Shown here one piece after another: positions 1 through 8,976 of a stretch of 64,000 nt of DNA. The stretch comes from Anaerolineaceae bacterium. Its GTDB lineage: Bacteria > Chloroflexota > Anaerolineae > Aggregatilineales > Phototrophicaceae. Each line of letters starts with the position of its first letter. Within the stretch, counting starts at the first letter, position 1. The translations under genes and the position numbers were made by a program. The notes under the pieces were generated by a model. The model made no database searches, was not told the origin of the DNA, and worked only from the letters and a program-made list of their open reading frames with translations. Location: the NCBI GenBank assembly GCA_002699585.1, contig PABP01000009.1, forward strand, positions 62,001-126,000. Direction: 5' to 3'.

Positions 1-42
1 AAGCTCGAAGTCCGTGAGCGCTGGCGTCGTCGCAGCCGCTAG
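1..42 (+). CDS. C-terminal tail of an upstream gene (partial)
   Basis: An open frame from the first base ends in TAG at 40-42 and encodes only the very basic tail KLEVRERWRRRSR. The stop lies 15 bases before the next start, so the gene is probably co-transcribed with thiamine pyrophosphokinase. A basic tail like this is common at the cytoplasmic end of transport permeases, and thiamine transporter genes often precede this kinase, but the fragment is too short to assign. Confidence 0.5.
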   Translation, partial: KLEVRERWRRRSR

Positions 43-57
43 GAAGTACCCTGTTCA

Positions 58-735
58 ATGACGCAACTGAATGAGACGAACATGAAGCGCTGTCTGATTT
101 TCGCCAATGGCGCACCTAATGATGGCCCGATGGTCCGTGATGTGCTGACATCGGCCCCTGATGCGTTGACAATTGCGGCTGATGGTGGCGCGCGCGTGGC
201 GGGCTATTTCGGTCGTCGGGTCGATATTGTCATCGGGGATATGGATTCGCTGGAAGAAGATGAAATTCAGCGATTGGCCGTCGCGGGTACGGACATCGTG
301 CGCTTCCCGGAACATAAAGACGAAACCGACCTGGAATTGGCTCTATTGCGGGCTGCTGATGCTGGTGTGCAATGGATACGCATCATCGGTGGGTTGGGTG
401 ATCGCTTCGACCAGACCCTGGCTAACGTCTATCTGATGGGGTTGCCCCAACTGGCGGAGCTTGATGTGGCCCTGGTCGCCGGCAAAGAACGACTGTGCCT
501 GCTCAAACCTGGTTCACATACGTTGCGCGGCGAGGCCGGAGACACGCTATCGTTGATTCCTCTGGGCGGTGATGTCACTGGCGTCACCACCGAGCGCTTG
601 AGTTATCCGCTCAAAGGGGAGACGCTCTATTTTGGTCCGGCACGCGGCATCAGCAACGTGTTTGATGAGGCTACGTGCCAGGTTTCATTGGTGAGTGGTG
701 TCTTGCTTGCCGTCCATACCTACGGCAGGGCTTAA
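58..735 (+). CDS. thiN: Thiamine pyrophosphokinase
   Basis: This cytosolic enzyme transfers pyrophosphate from ATP to thiamine to make thiamine diphosphate. The family landmarks appear in order: ANGAPND near the N-terminus, AADGGARVA, the acidic IGDMDSL motif, EHKDETDLELAL and GGLGDRFDQTLANV, the last two forming the Mg/ATP-diphosphate pocket. A beta-rich thiamine-binding C-terminal part follows. The length of 225 residues is normal. The ATG at 58 has AGGAAG about 12 bases upstream; an ATG at 82 (MKRCLIF) fits the family N-terminus better and may be the true start. The upstream gene stop is only 15 bases away, suggesting an operon, probably with a thiamine transporter outside the window. It converges on the stress protein gene. 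Confidence 0.93.
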   Translation: MTQLNETNMKRCLIFANGAPNDGPMVRDVLTSAPDALTIAADGGARVAGYFGRRVDIVIGDMDSLEEDEIQRLAVAGTDIVRFPEHKDETDLELALLRAADAGVQWIRIIGGLGDRFDQTLANVYLMGLPQLAELDVALVAGKERLCLLKPGSHTLRGEAGDTLSLIPLGGDVTGVTTERLSYPLKGETLYFGPARGISNVFDEATCQVSLVSGVLLAVHTYGRA

Positions 736-747
736 AGCTAAAAGACC

Positions 748-1212
748 TTAGTTCTCACGGTCAGGCCGGATAATCATCACCGGCACATTGACGTCTTGCA
801 TGACTTTTTGGGCCACGCTGCCGAAGATAAAGCGGCTGATGCCCGACCGTCCATGTGAACTCATCACCACCAGGTCCACATCTTGATCGTTGATAAAATC
901 GCAGATGAGTGAAGCCACGCCCACACCTTCGATAACTTGTACGCGGGCGTCAATGCCCTGGGCGCGCAGTCCGTTACGCAGTGCTATCAATTTTTGCTTC
1001 ATCTCTTCACGGATTTGCTGAAGTTGTTCCTCACCGCCGCCCAACGCAATCTGATCGGTATATTCAGAGGCAGGCGGGCGCAAGACGTGCAGCAGGATAA
1101 TCTCGGCGTCGTTATTGCGGGCGATGTCGGCAGCGTGCGGGATGGCGCGTTCACTCCAGCCGGAGCCATCTATCGGGACCACAATCGTCTTGTAGCGGCT
1201 GTTCTGGACCAT
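748..1212 (-). CDS. Universal stress protein, UspA family
   Basis: A single Usp domain (154 residues) with the Rossmann-like start YKTIVVPIDGSG and the nucleotide-binding end SSHG-x9-GS followed by VAQKV and PVMIIRP. The glycine that would open the usual G-x2-G-x9-G-S/T motif is Ser here, a common variant, so ATP binding is likely but not certain. I chose the ATG at 1212 because AGAGG lies about 7 bases upstream; the in-frame ATG at 1230 has no ribosome-binding site and lies in a 16-bp tandem repeat. The protein is probably cytosolic and involved in stress survival. Its target is unknown. Confidence 0.9.
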   Translation of the reverse strand: MVQNSRYKTIVVPIDGSGWSERAIPHAADIARNNDAEIILLHVLRPPASEYTDQIALGGGEEQLQQIREEMKQKLIALRNGLRAQGIDARVQVIEGVGVASLICDFINDQDVDLVVMSSHGRSGISRFIFGSVAQKVMQDVNVPVMIIRPDREN

Positions 1213-1228
1213 GCGTTTACCTCTATTC

Positions 1229-1260
1229 ATTATGAAACGAATTAATTATGAAACGAATTA
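1229..1260. repeat. 16-bp direct repeat, two perfect tandem copies
   Basis: ATTATGAAACGAATTA occurs at 1229-1244 and again at 1245-1260 with no gap. It sits directly upstream of the stress protein gene, and on the minus strand each copy contains CATAAT, which resembles a -10 box. It could be a slippage duplication or a paired regulator site. Confidence 0.85.
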
Positions 1261-1379
1261 AGGCTATTGTACTCGCAACCGGCCATGTCGGCCCGTAAGA
1301 ACTGCGTACAATTTCCGACGAATACCTCGCTACACCGCATCACGATCCGATTTCATCATGACGTTCTCATCTGCGTTTA

Positions 1380-1408
1380 TTGACGCAGAAAGTTGGCATC
1401 CCTATAAT
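1380..1408 (+). promoter_or_regulatory. Sigma-70 type promoter for the PucC-like gene
   Basis: TTGACG at 1380-1385 and a perfect TATAAT at 1403-1408 are separated by 17 bases. The -10 box lies 41 bases before the ATG at 1450, leaving a short leader. Confidence 0.8.
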
Positions 1409-1449
1409 CTGGGCATAATTCTGCATAAATCTACAAAAATTGAGCGAAA

Positions 1450-2847
1450 ATGTCGCAAAAAACCAAAGGCCTGAGCCTGGGCCGTAACTTCAAGATCAGC
1501 CTGTTCCATCTGGGTTCAGGCATGGCGGATGTGCTTTCTACGGGTGTGTGGAATCGCATTATGATTAGCGATCTGGGCTTTGAAGCTGGCCCCGTCGGTT
1601 TGCTGTTGTCGCTGCGCTACTTCTTGACGCCATTGGGCATCTGGGCGGGGCGCATCTCTGATCGGCGCACGATATTGGGCTTTCGCCGACTTTTCTGGAT
1701 CTGGCTGGGTCGCCTCCTGATGGTTCTCAGCACCGTTGGCCTGGGTTTTGTGACGGCTCGACTGGTGGAAACAGGTGAATCCATTGCAACGTCCTGGTTG
1801 ATGATCGGCGCGGCATTGATCGCTTTCAGCCTGGGTAATGCCATATCGGGGTCGACCTTCCTGGCGCTCATTTATGATCGTTCCACAGAGGAACAGCGCG
1901 GGCGTGCGGTGGGCATTGTCTGGACGATGCTGCTGGTGGGCTTTACAGTGGGCGGCATTTTCTTTGGCGTGGCCTTGCCGTCGACCGAAGGCGCCACTGA
2001 GCTGTCCTTCACTGCTGCTGACTTGTTGCGCCTGTTCTTGATCGGCGCGGGTATATTCGCCGTATTGTGGTTTGTTTCGCTATTCGGGGAAGAACGCCGC
2101 CGCACCTACACGGAATTTGATGCTGCACCCGGCGAATCGCAGTCCATACGCGAGGACCTCAAGCTGGTGTGGCAGGATCGCTCGATGCGCTTCTTCTTGA
2201 TTTACCTGGTTGGCTCCATGTTTTTCGCTTTCTCCCAGGACATTATTTTGGAGCCATTCGCGGCGGATGTCTTCGAGATGCCTGCCCAGGTGACCAACCG
2301 CTTCGCCGCTTACTGGGGTGGCACGGCCATTCTGGGGTCGCTGTTGTTCCTGTGGCTATCGCGCCGGGTGCGCTGGTTCGATACCAAGCGAATGTCTGTG
2401 ATCGGCACGTTCATCCTGTTTGTGACCTTCATCCTGCTGGCGATTTCCGGCATGGCTCAAATTCGCCAGATGGTTACCCCGGCTTTGATTACGCTGGGCC
2501 TGGGCCTGGGTATGTGGAACATCGGTACGCTAGGCCTCATGATGGACTTTAGCCCGACCGGGGGCGCTGGGACGTTCCTCGGTTTTTGGACAATGTGCGT
2601 AACGCTTGCGCGTGGGGCAGGCGTTGGCAGTGGCGGGTGGTCACGTGACCTCTGGTTACGGATCACCCAGGAGCCACATCTGGCTTATGGCCTCGTTTTT
2701 GCCATTGGTGCCGTTGGTCTGGCCTTCTCTCTGTGGGCCGTATCGCAGATTGATGTGGCTGGCTTTAAGAGCGCCCATAATGGTGCCGAGGATGCCCTCA
2801 GCGAATCAGAAGAAACAGCGGCTATCCTGGCAGGTGCGATGGAATAG
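1450..2847 (+). CDS. PucC/BCH2-family major facilitator
   Basis: A 465-residue multi-pass membrane protein of the major facilitator type. The N-terminus, with LFHLGSGMADVL, GVWNRIMISDLG, LLLSLRYFLTPL and GRISDRR, matches the PucC/LhaA/BCH2 subfamily, which in phototrophs helps assemble light-harvesting complexes or handles (bacterio)chlorophyll. About 12 membrane segments can be read, with a cytoplasmic loop near residues 225-240. It has its own promoter (1380-1408) and stands alone between a stress protein and a two-component system; no photosynthesis gene is visible nearby. The subfamily assignment is firm. A role in pigment handling is inferred from the family; a general carrier in a non-phototrophic relative is the alternative. 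Confidence 0.85.
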   Translation: MSQKTKGLSLGRNFKISLFHLGSGMADVLSTGVWNRIMISDLGFEAGPVGLLLSLRYFLTPLGIWAGRISDRRTILGFRRLFWIWLGRLLMVLSTVGLGFVTARLVETGESIATSWLMIGAALIAFSLGNAISGSTFLALIYDRSTEEQRGRAVGIVWTMLLVGFTVGGIFFGVALPSTEGATELSFTAADLLRLFLIGAGIFAVLWFVSLFGEERRRTYTEFDAAPGESQSIREDLKLVWQDRSMRFFLIYLVGSMFFAFSQDIILEPFAADVFEMPAQVTNRFAAYWGGTAILGSLLFLWLSRRVRWFDTKRMSVIGTFILFVTFILLAISGMAQIRQMVTPALITLGLGLGMWNIGTLGLMMDFSPTGGAGTFLGFWTMCVTLARGAGVGSGGWSRDLWLRITQEPHLAYGLVFAIGAVGLAFSLWAVSQIDVAGFKSAHNGAEDALSESEETAAILAGAME

Positions 2848-2858
2848 GGTTTCTAAGC

Positions 2859-4316
2859 TTAAATCACCGGGGCGGGCATCTCCTGTGATTCCAGTTGGAT
2901 CGGCTCGTGCTGGCGACGGAAAATTGGCACGGTAAAGACGAACGACGTGCCTACGCCGACTTCGCTGCGAATCTTGACCTGGCCGCCTTGTGCTTCCACC
3001 AACTGCTTGACAATCGCCAGTCCCAACCCGGCGCCGCCCGTATCGCGGCTGCGGGAGGGGTCCACTCGATAGAATCGCTCAAAAATATAGGGCAGGTGTT
3101 CTTCGCTGATGCCGTTGCCAGTATCCGTGACCCGTACCTCCACCAGTTGCAAATGCGCCGCCGCGGTGACGGTCACGGTGCCGCCGGAAGGCGTGTATTT
3201 GACAGCATTGCTCAACAGGTTGCGGATGATCTGGCCAGTGCGTTTTGGGTCCGCGTAGACGTAAGGCAGCTTATAGGGTAGGTCCAGGGTCAGGGCGATA
3301 CTCTGGTTGCGAGCGCGCGGCTGGAACATGGCCACGCTGCTTTCGATGATCTCATTCAGATCGGCTTCTTGTTTGACCAGCCGCAGTTGGCGCGCTTCTG
3401 CCAGCACCAGTTCCTGCAAATCGGTGATGATGCGGTTTAGCCAGATGGCTTCTTCGTAAATCAGGTCGATGATCTCCCGGTCGGGTGGCAGCACGCCATC
3501 TTGAATGCCTTCTAAGTAGCCGCGAATGTTAGTCAAGGGGGTGCGTAGCTCATGGGCCACATCGCTGACCATCGTCTGGCGCAGGGCTTCATTACGGCTG
3601 AGCGTTTCCGCCATAGAGTTAAAGGCGCGCGCCAATGCACCGATTTCTCCACTGCTATCGATGGTCACGCGCGGTGTCAGGTCGCCATCTTTCATGCGTT
3701 CAGTCGCGCCAATGAGCTGTGACAGCGGTTGGATGATACGCCGTGATAGCGTGAGCGTCAGGATAATCGCCGCCATCCCGGCCACAATTGCCGCCACGAT
3801 CAAGCCAATGGTCACCGACTCGACGAAATTGTCCTGGGCCGACGTCAGGGTGGTGGTGTCGGTTGGCTCCACATAATAGATGCCAATCGGGCGTCCGTTG
3901 GCGACCACTTCGACCTCACCGCCCGGTGTCGTCAGGAAGTTAATCGTGCGCGGGGCTTCGTCAAATAGGATTTCGGAAGTATCCACGTCGTTTTCGTCGA
4001 TGGCAAAAAACCTGAAATTGTCTGGGTTCAGGTAGATCAAATTGGGCTGGCTGATGATGCCATCGGTCAGGGCGTTATCCCCTGAATGTGGCGGCACCAT
4101 TGGCAGGGTGCTTTCTTCTTCCAGGGCGCTATCGGTATCGAAATAATTGAGCACTACGCGCTCGCTGCGCTGGGCAATCAGGGCATTGCCGACATCGACA
4201 TAACGCGAAAACTCAACGCGCGTCGTCAACAAAGAGATGCCCGTGATGGTGGTAATAGCGACGAGCGCCACCGCGATCATCGCCAGTAAGATGGTATACC
4301 GCAGGCTATACTGCAT
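2859..4316 (-). CDS. Membrane sensor histidine kinase
   Basis: A 485-residue sensor kinase: transmembrane segment near 8-31, extracytoplasmic sensor domain about 32-165, second transmembrane segment near 168-190, HAMP about 190-243, a dimerisation domain with phospho-acceptor His255 in SDVAHELRTPL, and an ATPase domain with the N box (RNLLSNAVKYTP), DTGNGIS and FERFYR motifs and GGAGLGLAIVKQLV. It autophosphorylates and passes phosphate to the response regulator encoded just upstream. Its start overlaps the end of that gene by 11 bases, so translation is probably coupled. The sensor domain is unrecognised and the signal unknown. It converges on the PucC-like gene with only 11 bases between stops. 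Confidence 0.95.
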   Translation of the reverse strand: MQYSLRYTILLAMIAVALVAITTITGISLLTTRVEFSRYVDVGNALIAQRSERVVLNYFDTDSALEEESTLPMVPPHSGDNALTDGIISQPNLIYLNPDNFRFFAIDENDVDTSEILFDEAPRTINFLTTPGGEVEVVANGRPIGIYYVEPTDTTTLTSAQDNFVESVTIGLIVAAIVAGMAAIILTLTLSRRIIQPLSQLIGATERMKDGDLTPRVTIDSSGEIGALARAFNSMAETLSRNEALRQTMVSDVAHELRTPLTNIRGYLEGIQDGVLPPDREIIDLIYEEAIWLNRIITDLQELVLAEARQLRLVKQEADLNEIIESSVAMFQPRARNQSIALTLDLPYKLPYVYADPKRTGQIIRNLLSNAVKYTPSGGTVTVTAAAHLQLVEVRVTDTGNGISEEHLPYIFERFYRVDPSRSRDTGGAGLGLAIVKQLVEAQGGQVKIRSEVGVGTSFVFTVPIFRRQHEPIQLESQEMPAPVI

Positions 4317-5004
4317 GTTCCCTCGGCTCCGCGAAGCGATACCCGACGCCGTAGACAGTTTCTACATAATTGTGCTGGGCTGCGTCGATTTCGATCTTCT
4401 TGCGCAGGTTCATCACATGGGCATCGACGGTTCGCTCTAAACCTTCATAATCATAACCAAATGCACGCTCGACCAGCTCCATGCGGCTAAAGGCACGGCC
4501 TGGTTCTTTGGCCATTGTTTCCAATAGTTTAAACTCTTTGGGCGTCAGGTGGATGATCTGACGCTTGATGCGGACTTCATGCCGCTTGAGGTCGACCAGC
4601 AAGTCACCGAATTCCAGCGATTCCGGCATGCTTTGGCCATTGTTGCGCGTCCGCCGTAGCACCGTCCGCACACGGGCGACGACTTCACGCGGGCTGAAAG
4701 GCTTGGTGATGTAGTCATCGGCGCCCAGGTCCAGGCCGCGCAGCACATCGTCCTCGGTGGATTTAGCAGTCAGGATGATGATGGGCACATTGCCCGTCAT
4801 GCGCAGCATGCGGCAGACTTCTAGCCCGTTGAGTTCCGGCAGCATTAAATCCAGCAGGATGAGTTCCGGCTGCCAGTTGTGGGCGACGTCCAGCGCGGCG
4901 TTGCCATCCACAGCGATATTGACGGTGTATCCAGATTGTTGGAGGTAAAGGCGGATCAGGTTCGCGGTCTTGCGGTCATCTTCGACGACGAGTATCTTGT
5001 TCAT
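4306..5004 (-). CDS. OmpR/PhoB-type response regulator
   Basis: A 232-residue two-domain regulator. The receiver domain has the acidic pair D9-D10, phospho-acceptor D52 in ILLDLMLPE, T79 and K101. A linker leads to a winged-helix DNA-binding domain (about 130-228) with LTPKEFKLLETM, RTVDAHVMNLRKKI and VYGVGYRF. It is the first gene of a two-gene operon and overlaps the histidine kinase gene by 11 bases. The divergent gene starts 63 bases away, so the shared region may be a target, but no clear direct-repeat operator was found. Confidence 0.96.
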   Translation of the reverse strand: MNKILVVEDDRKTANLIRLYLQQSGYTVNIAVDGNAALDVAHNWQPELILLDLMLPELNGLEVCRMLRMTGNVPIIILTAKSTEDDVLRGLDLGADDYITKPFSPREVVARVRTVLRRTRNNGQSMPESLEFGDLLVDLKRHEVRIKRQIIHLTPKEFKLLETMAKEPGRAFSRMELVERAFGYDYEGLERTVDAHVMNLRKKIEIDAAQHNYVETVYGVGYRFAEPREHAV

Positions 5005-5067
5005 ATCATTTATCTCGTTGGGTTATCAGCCGATAATGCTACTATACGATGGACTTGTGAAGATTTA

Positions 5068-6903
5068 ATGGTGTCTGGCGTAAGCCAATATGGACTAATG
5101 CCTGTGAAAACAATGCAAAATTACGAAACCAGCAAGCCTGTGGCTGCTTCGACGATGGTGGCAACGCACTCGGCACAGGGGTTTGTCTGGCAGTCAACGG
5201 CGGCGGTGCTGCTGGCCCTGATGAGCTTTTTCTTGAGTACCTATTTTAGCCACACAACCTTCGAACAGCTACCACATCTGGAAGATGAACTGGCTTATGT
5301 CTATCAGGCGCGTATCTTCGCTGGTGGCCAACTGACCGTCGATACGCTGCAGCCAATCCTGACGTACTGGCAGCCGTTCCTGGTTGATGATGCCACCACG
5401 GGCCAGCGTGGCGGCAAATACCCGCCCGGTTGGCCGCTGCTGCTGGCTTTCGGTGAATTGGCGGGCCAGCTCTGGATCGTGAACGCGCTGCTGGCAGCCG
5501 TGCTCACGTCACTAACCTACGCGGTCGGGCGTAACTGGTTCAACCCGGATGTGGGCTTGTTCGCGGCTTTGCTCTTTAGCTTATCGCCGACAGTCATGCT
5601 GCTGAATGCCAGCCTGATGGCGCACACGTTGGCCCTGTCCTGTGTCATGGCTATTTTGCTGCTATGGCGGCGTCTGCTGCGCGGGAGTTGGCGTGTTGCG
5701 CTGTTGGTGGGTTTGCTGGCGGGGTTGCTGTATATCACGCGCCCCTTGCCGACGCTCGGCCTGGGGTTGGTTTGTTCGGTGATGTTCGTGCGCCATCTTG
5801 TTGGTCGCTGGCGTGCGGGACGGCTGCTACAGACCTTGCCGCCCTATGTGTTGGCGGCGGCTGGCTTGCTGTTGATGGTTGGCTTCGGTTGGGGCTTCAC
5901 GAACGCATTGACGGGCAGTCCCACGGAAAATCTGTACGTGCGCATCTGGGATTATGACCGGATCGGCTTTGGCGAGTGCTGTGGACGCAGTGGTCATACC
6001 CTGACCAAGGGCGTGCGTCACTTCCAGTATGATGCTTCCTTGGCCCTGGCTGATCTCTTTGGCTGGCAGGTGGGCCACATTGACGAGGGCATCATCAATT
6101 ACTGGCGCAACAGCAGTACGTACTATCCCAATACCGGCCTGAGCTGGATTGCGGTGGTGTTTGGCTTGTTGGTGGCTCTATGGCCCGTCGCCCGCAAATA
6201 TCCGCGTGCAAGCGCCTTTTGGGGCCTTCTGACGGTCATCTGGCTATGGCTGCCTGGGAGCCAGGGCGACGCACTAACCGATGAAGTCTGGTTCAGTTGG
6301 GCCTGGGTCCTGTTTGGGCTGGTCTGGCTGCTGTGGCCGCTGTTATGGCTGCGTGGGCGCCAGCAGCGCACCTGGGCGATAATGAGTGCGGCGGCGGTCT
6401 TGCTGCTGCTGACGACAGTCTATTGGACGGGCAGCCAACGCTACAGCACGCGCTACTTTTTTGAGGCGGTTGGTCCGCTAGCGATCCTCAGTGGCATGAG
6501 CCTGGCCTGGTTGGCACGGCAAAGCTCTAAACCTGTGATTTACGGCGGACTCGTGCTTTTGAGTATTGTCACCTTTGTGACCTACAGCCAGCCACGCATC
6601 GACGCTTTACGCGGCTTCAATCAGGTGACACAGTCTTTCCTCGACGAGGTGAACGCCCGACGTCGCAGTGAGGAGCCAGCAGTGGTCATTGTGCATGGGC
6701 CGGGTACGGGCAGCGAGCGTGTCAGTTGGCGCGCGATGGGGGCGCTCATGGCCGTGACCAGCCCCTACCTCGACAGCGACATCGTGCTCGCCTGGGACTA
6801 CCAGAGCCAGGGTGTCTTTGACGATATTCTGGAACGTTTCGCCGGTCGCGAGATCATTGAGATGCAGGCGACCGGCAATGATATCTGGTTTTTGGAGAAC
6901 TAG
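5068..6903 (+). CDS. GT-C type membrane glycosyltransferase (PMT/ArnT-like)
   Basis: About 611 residues with a dozen or more hydrophobic segments. The first extracytoplasmic loop carries an acidic pair in PHLEDELAYVYQAR, followed by GGKYPPGWPLLLAF; this layout is typical of glycosyltransferases that use lipid-phosphate sugar donors. A soluble C-terminal part ends the protein. Acceptor and sugar are unknown; surface glycan or protein glycosylation is likely. The open frame reaches back to 4879 through the response regulator gene, so I placed the start at 5068 (TGAAG about 8 bases upstream); ATGs at 5098 and 5113 are possible. Its stop TAG overlaps the stop of the convergent LysM gene in the tetranucleotide CTAG. 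Confidence 0.8.
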   Translation: MVSGVSQYGLMPVKTMQNYETSKPVAASTMVATHSAQGFVWQSTAAVLLALMSFFLSTYFSHTTFEQLPHLEDELAYVYQARIFAGGQLTVDTLQPILTYWQPFLVDDATTGQRGGKYPPGWPLLLAFGELAGQLWIVNALLAAVLTSLTYAVGRNWFNPDVGLFAALLFSLSPTVMLLNASLMAHTLALSCVMAILLLWRRLLRGSWRVALLVGLLAGLLYITRPLPTLGLGLVCSVMFVRHLVGRWRAGRLLQTLPPYVLAAAGLLLMVGFGWGFTNALTGSPTENLYVRIWDYDRIGFGECCGRSGHTLTKGVRHFQYDASLALADLFGWQVGHIDEGIINYWRNSSTYYPNTGLSWIAVVFGLLVALWPVARKYPRASAFWGLLTVIWLWLPGSQGDALTDEVWFSWAWVLFGLVWLLWPLLWLRGRQQRTWAIMSAAAVLLLLTTVYWTGSQRYSTRYFFEAVGPLAILSGMSLAWLARQSSKPVIYGGLVLLSIVTFVTYSQPRIDALRGFNQVTQSFLDEVNARRRSEEPAVVIVHGPGTGSERVSWRAMGALMAVTSPYLDSDIVLAWDYQSQGVFDDILERFAGREIIEMQATGNDIWFLEN

Positions 6904-7832
6904 GGTACGTTCGGCAAATTGAATTTGTCGCGCGTGTAGACGTAGTCTCTCCGTGCATTGCCACTCATATCGAAGCGGTAGATCAGGTTTTCGCCATTCA
7001 GCATGATGACTGCCTCATTGACGTTGGCCAGATACAGCACATTGCCGACGAGCTGTGCCTCTAAGATGGCATCGAAACACACGCCCGACAGGATCATATC
7101 GCCCGACAGATCTACCTCAACATAGCCAATGTTTACGGCGATGTTGTTGACGCTCAGGTTGTAGCCATGCAGCGGATTGTACGTATCACTGGCGCTGGCT
7201 GGATTGCGCGTGCCCTCCGGCGCGTTGCCGAAGTAATCAATAACGGCTTCGATATTGGCGGCGGCGTACTCGCTGCGTGCAATTGGCAACGACTGCAAAA
7301 CTAAACTGTCACCACAGCCGACCTGCGGCCCTTGTGCGCCATCATCTTCGCTCAGGATGACATACGCCTCTAGTTGTTCATCCGGGCTGAGCGTGGCGGT
7401 GGGTTCCGGCGTGGCGCTGGGCCGCGGCGTGACCGTTGCCACATCGTTGGGTACGTACAAAATCTGCCCGGATACAATCTTGCTTGGGTCGTCGATACAG
7501 TTGCCTGTCGTCAATTCAGCGACGGTGGTATTGCCGCGCTCCGCAATGCGGAAAAGGGTATCACCGGGCAGGACGACGTATTGCTTCCAGTCCCCACGCG
7601 GAATACAGCTTGGCAGCACTGCCGTCGGCGGTTGCGGCACTGTCGCCGTGAAGGTGGCTGTTGGTGTAAGTGTGTTGGTCGGGATGATGTCAGAAGTCGG
7701 GGTCGCACTCGGCACCGAAGTGAGCGGTTCCGGGGTGGGGGTATCGGTCAAGCTGCTGCTGCTCGTCAGATTGCAGGCGGCCAAACTCGCCACCAGCATG
7801 GCAGCCAGCGCCCATTTCTTGATCCAACCCAT
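6900..7832 (-). CDS. LysM-domain lipoprotein
   Basis: A 310-residue exported lipoprotein. The signal peptide MGWIKKWALAAMLVASLAAC ends in the lipobox LAAC. A Ser/Thr/Pro-rich linker follows, then a LysM domain (YVVLPGDTLFRIAERGNTT up to GQILYVPND) that binds peptidoglycan or related glycans, a second Thr/Pro linker, and an unrecognised beta-rich C-terminal domain of about 150 residues. The start at 7832 is supported by GAAGGAG five bases upstream; an ATG six codons earlier has no such site. Probably anchored at the cell surface with the C-terminal domain held against the wall. Confidence 0.88.
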   Translation of the reverse strand: MGWIKKWALAAMLVASLAACNLTSSSSLTDTPTPEPLTSVPSATPTSDIIPTNTLTPTATFTATVPQPPTAVLPSCIPRGDWKQYVVLPGDTLFRIAERGNTTVAELTTGNCIDDPSKIVSGQILYVPNDVATVTPRPSATPEPTATLSPDEQLEAYVILSEDDGAQGPQVGCGDSLVLQSLPIARSEYAAANIEAVIDYFGNAPEGTRNPASASDTYNPLHGYNLSVNNIAVNIGYVEVDLSGDMILSGVCFDAILEAQLVGNVLYLANVNEAVIMLNGENLIYRFDMSGNARRDYVYTRDKFNLPNVP

Positions 7833-7920
7833 ACGCACTCCTTCGTCCATATCGCGATTTCCCGGTCATCATACACCAAACTGGGCGATGCTGCTGTACG
7901 CTTACTGGGCGCAGGCGAAA

Positions 7921-8481
7921 CTAGCAGGGGAACTTAAAACACTCGGCCACATGGTCATTGACCATGCCGCAGGCTTGCATATAGGCATAGCAGATAGTCG
8001 GCCCGACAAACTTAAAACCGCGCTTCTTGAGATCCTTGCTCATGGCTTCCGATTCCGGTGTGTAAGCGGGGACATCGGCCAGAGTAGCGAAGCAGTTAAT
8101 TTTCGGCTGGCCATCGACGAACTGCCAGATATAAGCGTCAAAGCTGCCAAATTCCGCTTGCACGTTCAGGAAGGCCTGGGCATTGCTCACCACGCTGCGG
8201 ACTTTGGCTTTGTTGCGGATGATGCCTGCGTTTTGCAGCAGTTCACTGATTTTGGCCTCATCATACTGGGCGACCACCTCCGGCTGGAACTGGTCGAAGG
8301 CGGCGCGGTAGTTGTGCTCGCGCTGCAAAATCGTGATCCAACTGAGGCCGGCCTGTGCGCCTTCCAAGCTCAGCATGGCGAAAAGCTCCTGGTCATCGTG
8401 CTGTGGCTCGCCCCAGACTTCATCATGGTATTTTTGATAGATGGGGCTATCGCCAGCCCAGCCGCATCGTCCGCGCTCCAT
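7921..8481 (-). CDS. tag: DNA-3-methyladenine glycosylase I
   Basis: A 186-residue base-excision repair enzyme that removes 3-methyladenine from alkylated DNA. The zinc ligands of the family are all visible: C6 and H19 near the start, H177 and C181 near the end. The base-binding residues are E40 in LSLEGAQAGLSW and W48. AGGAG lies upstream of the ATG. It is followed by no other gene on its strand before the LysM lipoprotein, and it lies 24 bases downstream of the HIT gene, so the two may share a transcript. Confidence 0.95.
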   Translation of the reverse strand: MERGRCGWAGDSPIYQKYHDEVWGEPQHDDQELFAMLSLEGAQAGLSWITILQREHNYRAAFDQFQPEVVAQYDEAKISELLQNAGIIRNKAKVRSVVSNAQAFLNVQAEFGSFDAYIWQFVDGQPKINCFATLADVPAYTPESEAMSKDLKKRGFKFVGPTICYAYMQACGMVNDHVAECFKFPC

Positions 8482-8505
8482 AGGGTATTGCTCCTGATAG
8501 GTTGT

Positions 8506-8976
8506 CTATTCGGTTTGGGACGCCATCTCAGTAAGCCGCGCCCTGAGCTGATTCGCTATACGATTCATGTCCTCTTCCCCGACGCGCTCCTGCTCATCCA
8601 CGCCCAGATAGTTGAAAATGCGTGTGCTTTTGTAGTCGTCAGGTTGGTCGCTCATGCGTGGTACCAAATGGAAATGCACATGCGGATGATCGGGATGCTC
8701 TGCAAACTGGATGACGTATGTTTTGGCACAGCCCGTTATCTCTTTGAGGATGATGCTCACCCGGCGCATGAGCAATCCCAGGTCAATGGCTTCCTCTTCG
8801 GTCATTTCGTCGATGGCCGCTATGTGCCGCTGGCATACCAGTACGGTCCATCCTGGTAGGGCTGTATTGTAGCTGTGGACCACATCCCAATAGCTCGTGC
8901 GATAGATACTGTCCCAAAGTGGGGCAGTGCCTTCGTCACGCTTTTTGATGAGTTGGCAGGTCTGACAGACGGGCAT
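8506..8976 (-). CDS. HIT-family hydrolase
   Basis: A 156-residue histidine-triad protein, the superfamily of nucleotide hydrolases and transferases acting on dinucleoside polyphosphates or nucleoside phosphoramidates. The catalytic triad motif HPHVHFHLVPR is complete. Two Cys near the start (MPVCQTCQL) suggest a small metal site, seen in some members. Upstream of the glycosylase gene on the same strand with a 24-base gap. The substrate cannot be told from sequence. Confidence 0.88.
   Translation of the reverse strand: MPVCQTCQLIKKRDEGTAPLWDSIYRTSYWDVVHSYNTALPGWTVLVCQRHIAAIDEMTEEEAIDLGLLMRRVSIILKEITGCAKTYVIQFAEHPDHPHVHFHLVPRMSDQPDDYKSTRIFNYLGVDEQERVGEEDMNRIANQLRARLTEMASQTE

Noticed and set aside
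4879-5067. N-terminal extension of the GT-C gene
   Set aside because: It overlaps the response regulator gene on the other strand and lacks coding character before 5068.
7255-8859. 534-codon plus-strand frame
   Set aside because: It runs antisense through the LysM lipoprotein, tag and HIT genes, whose motifs are clear; its translation has no known features.
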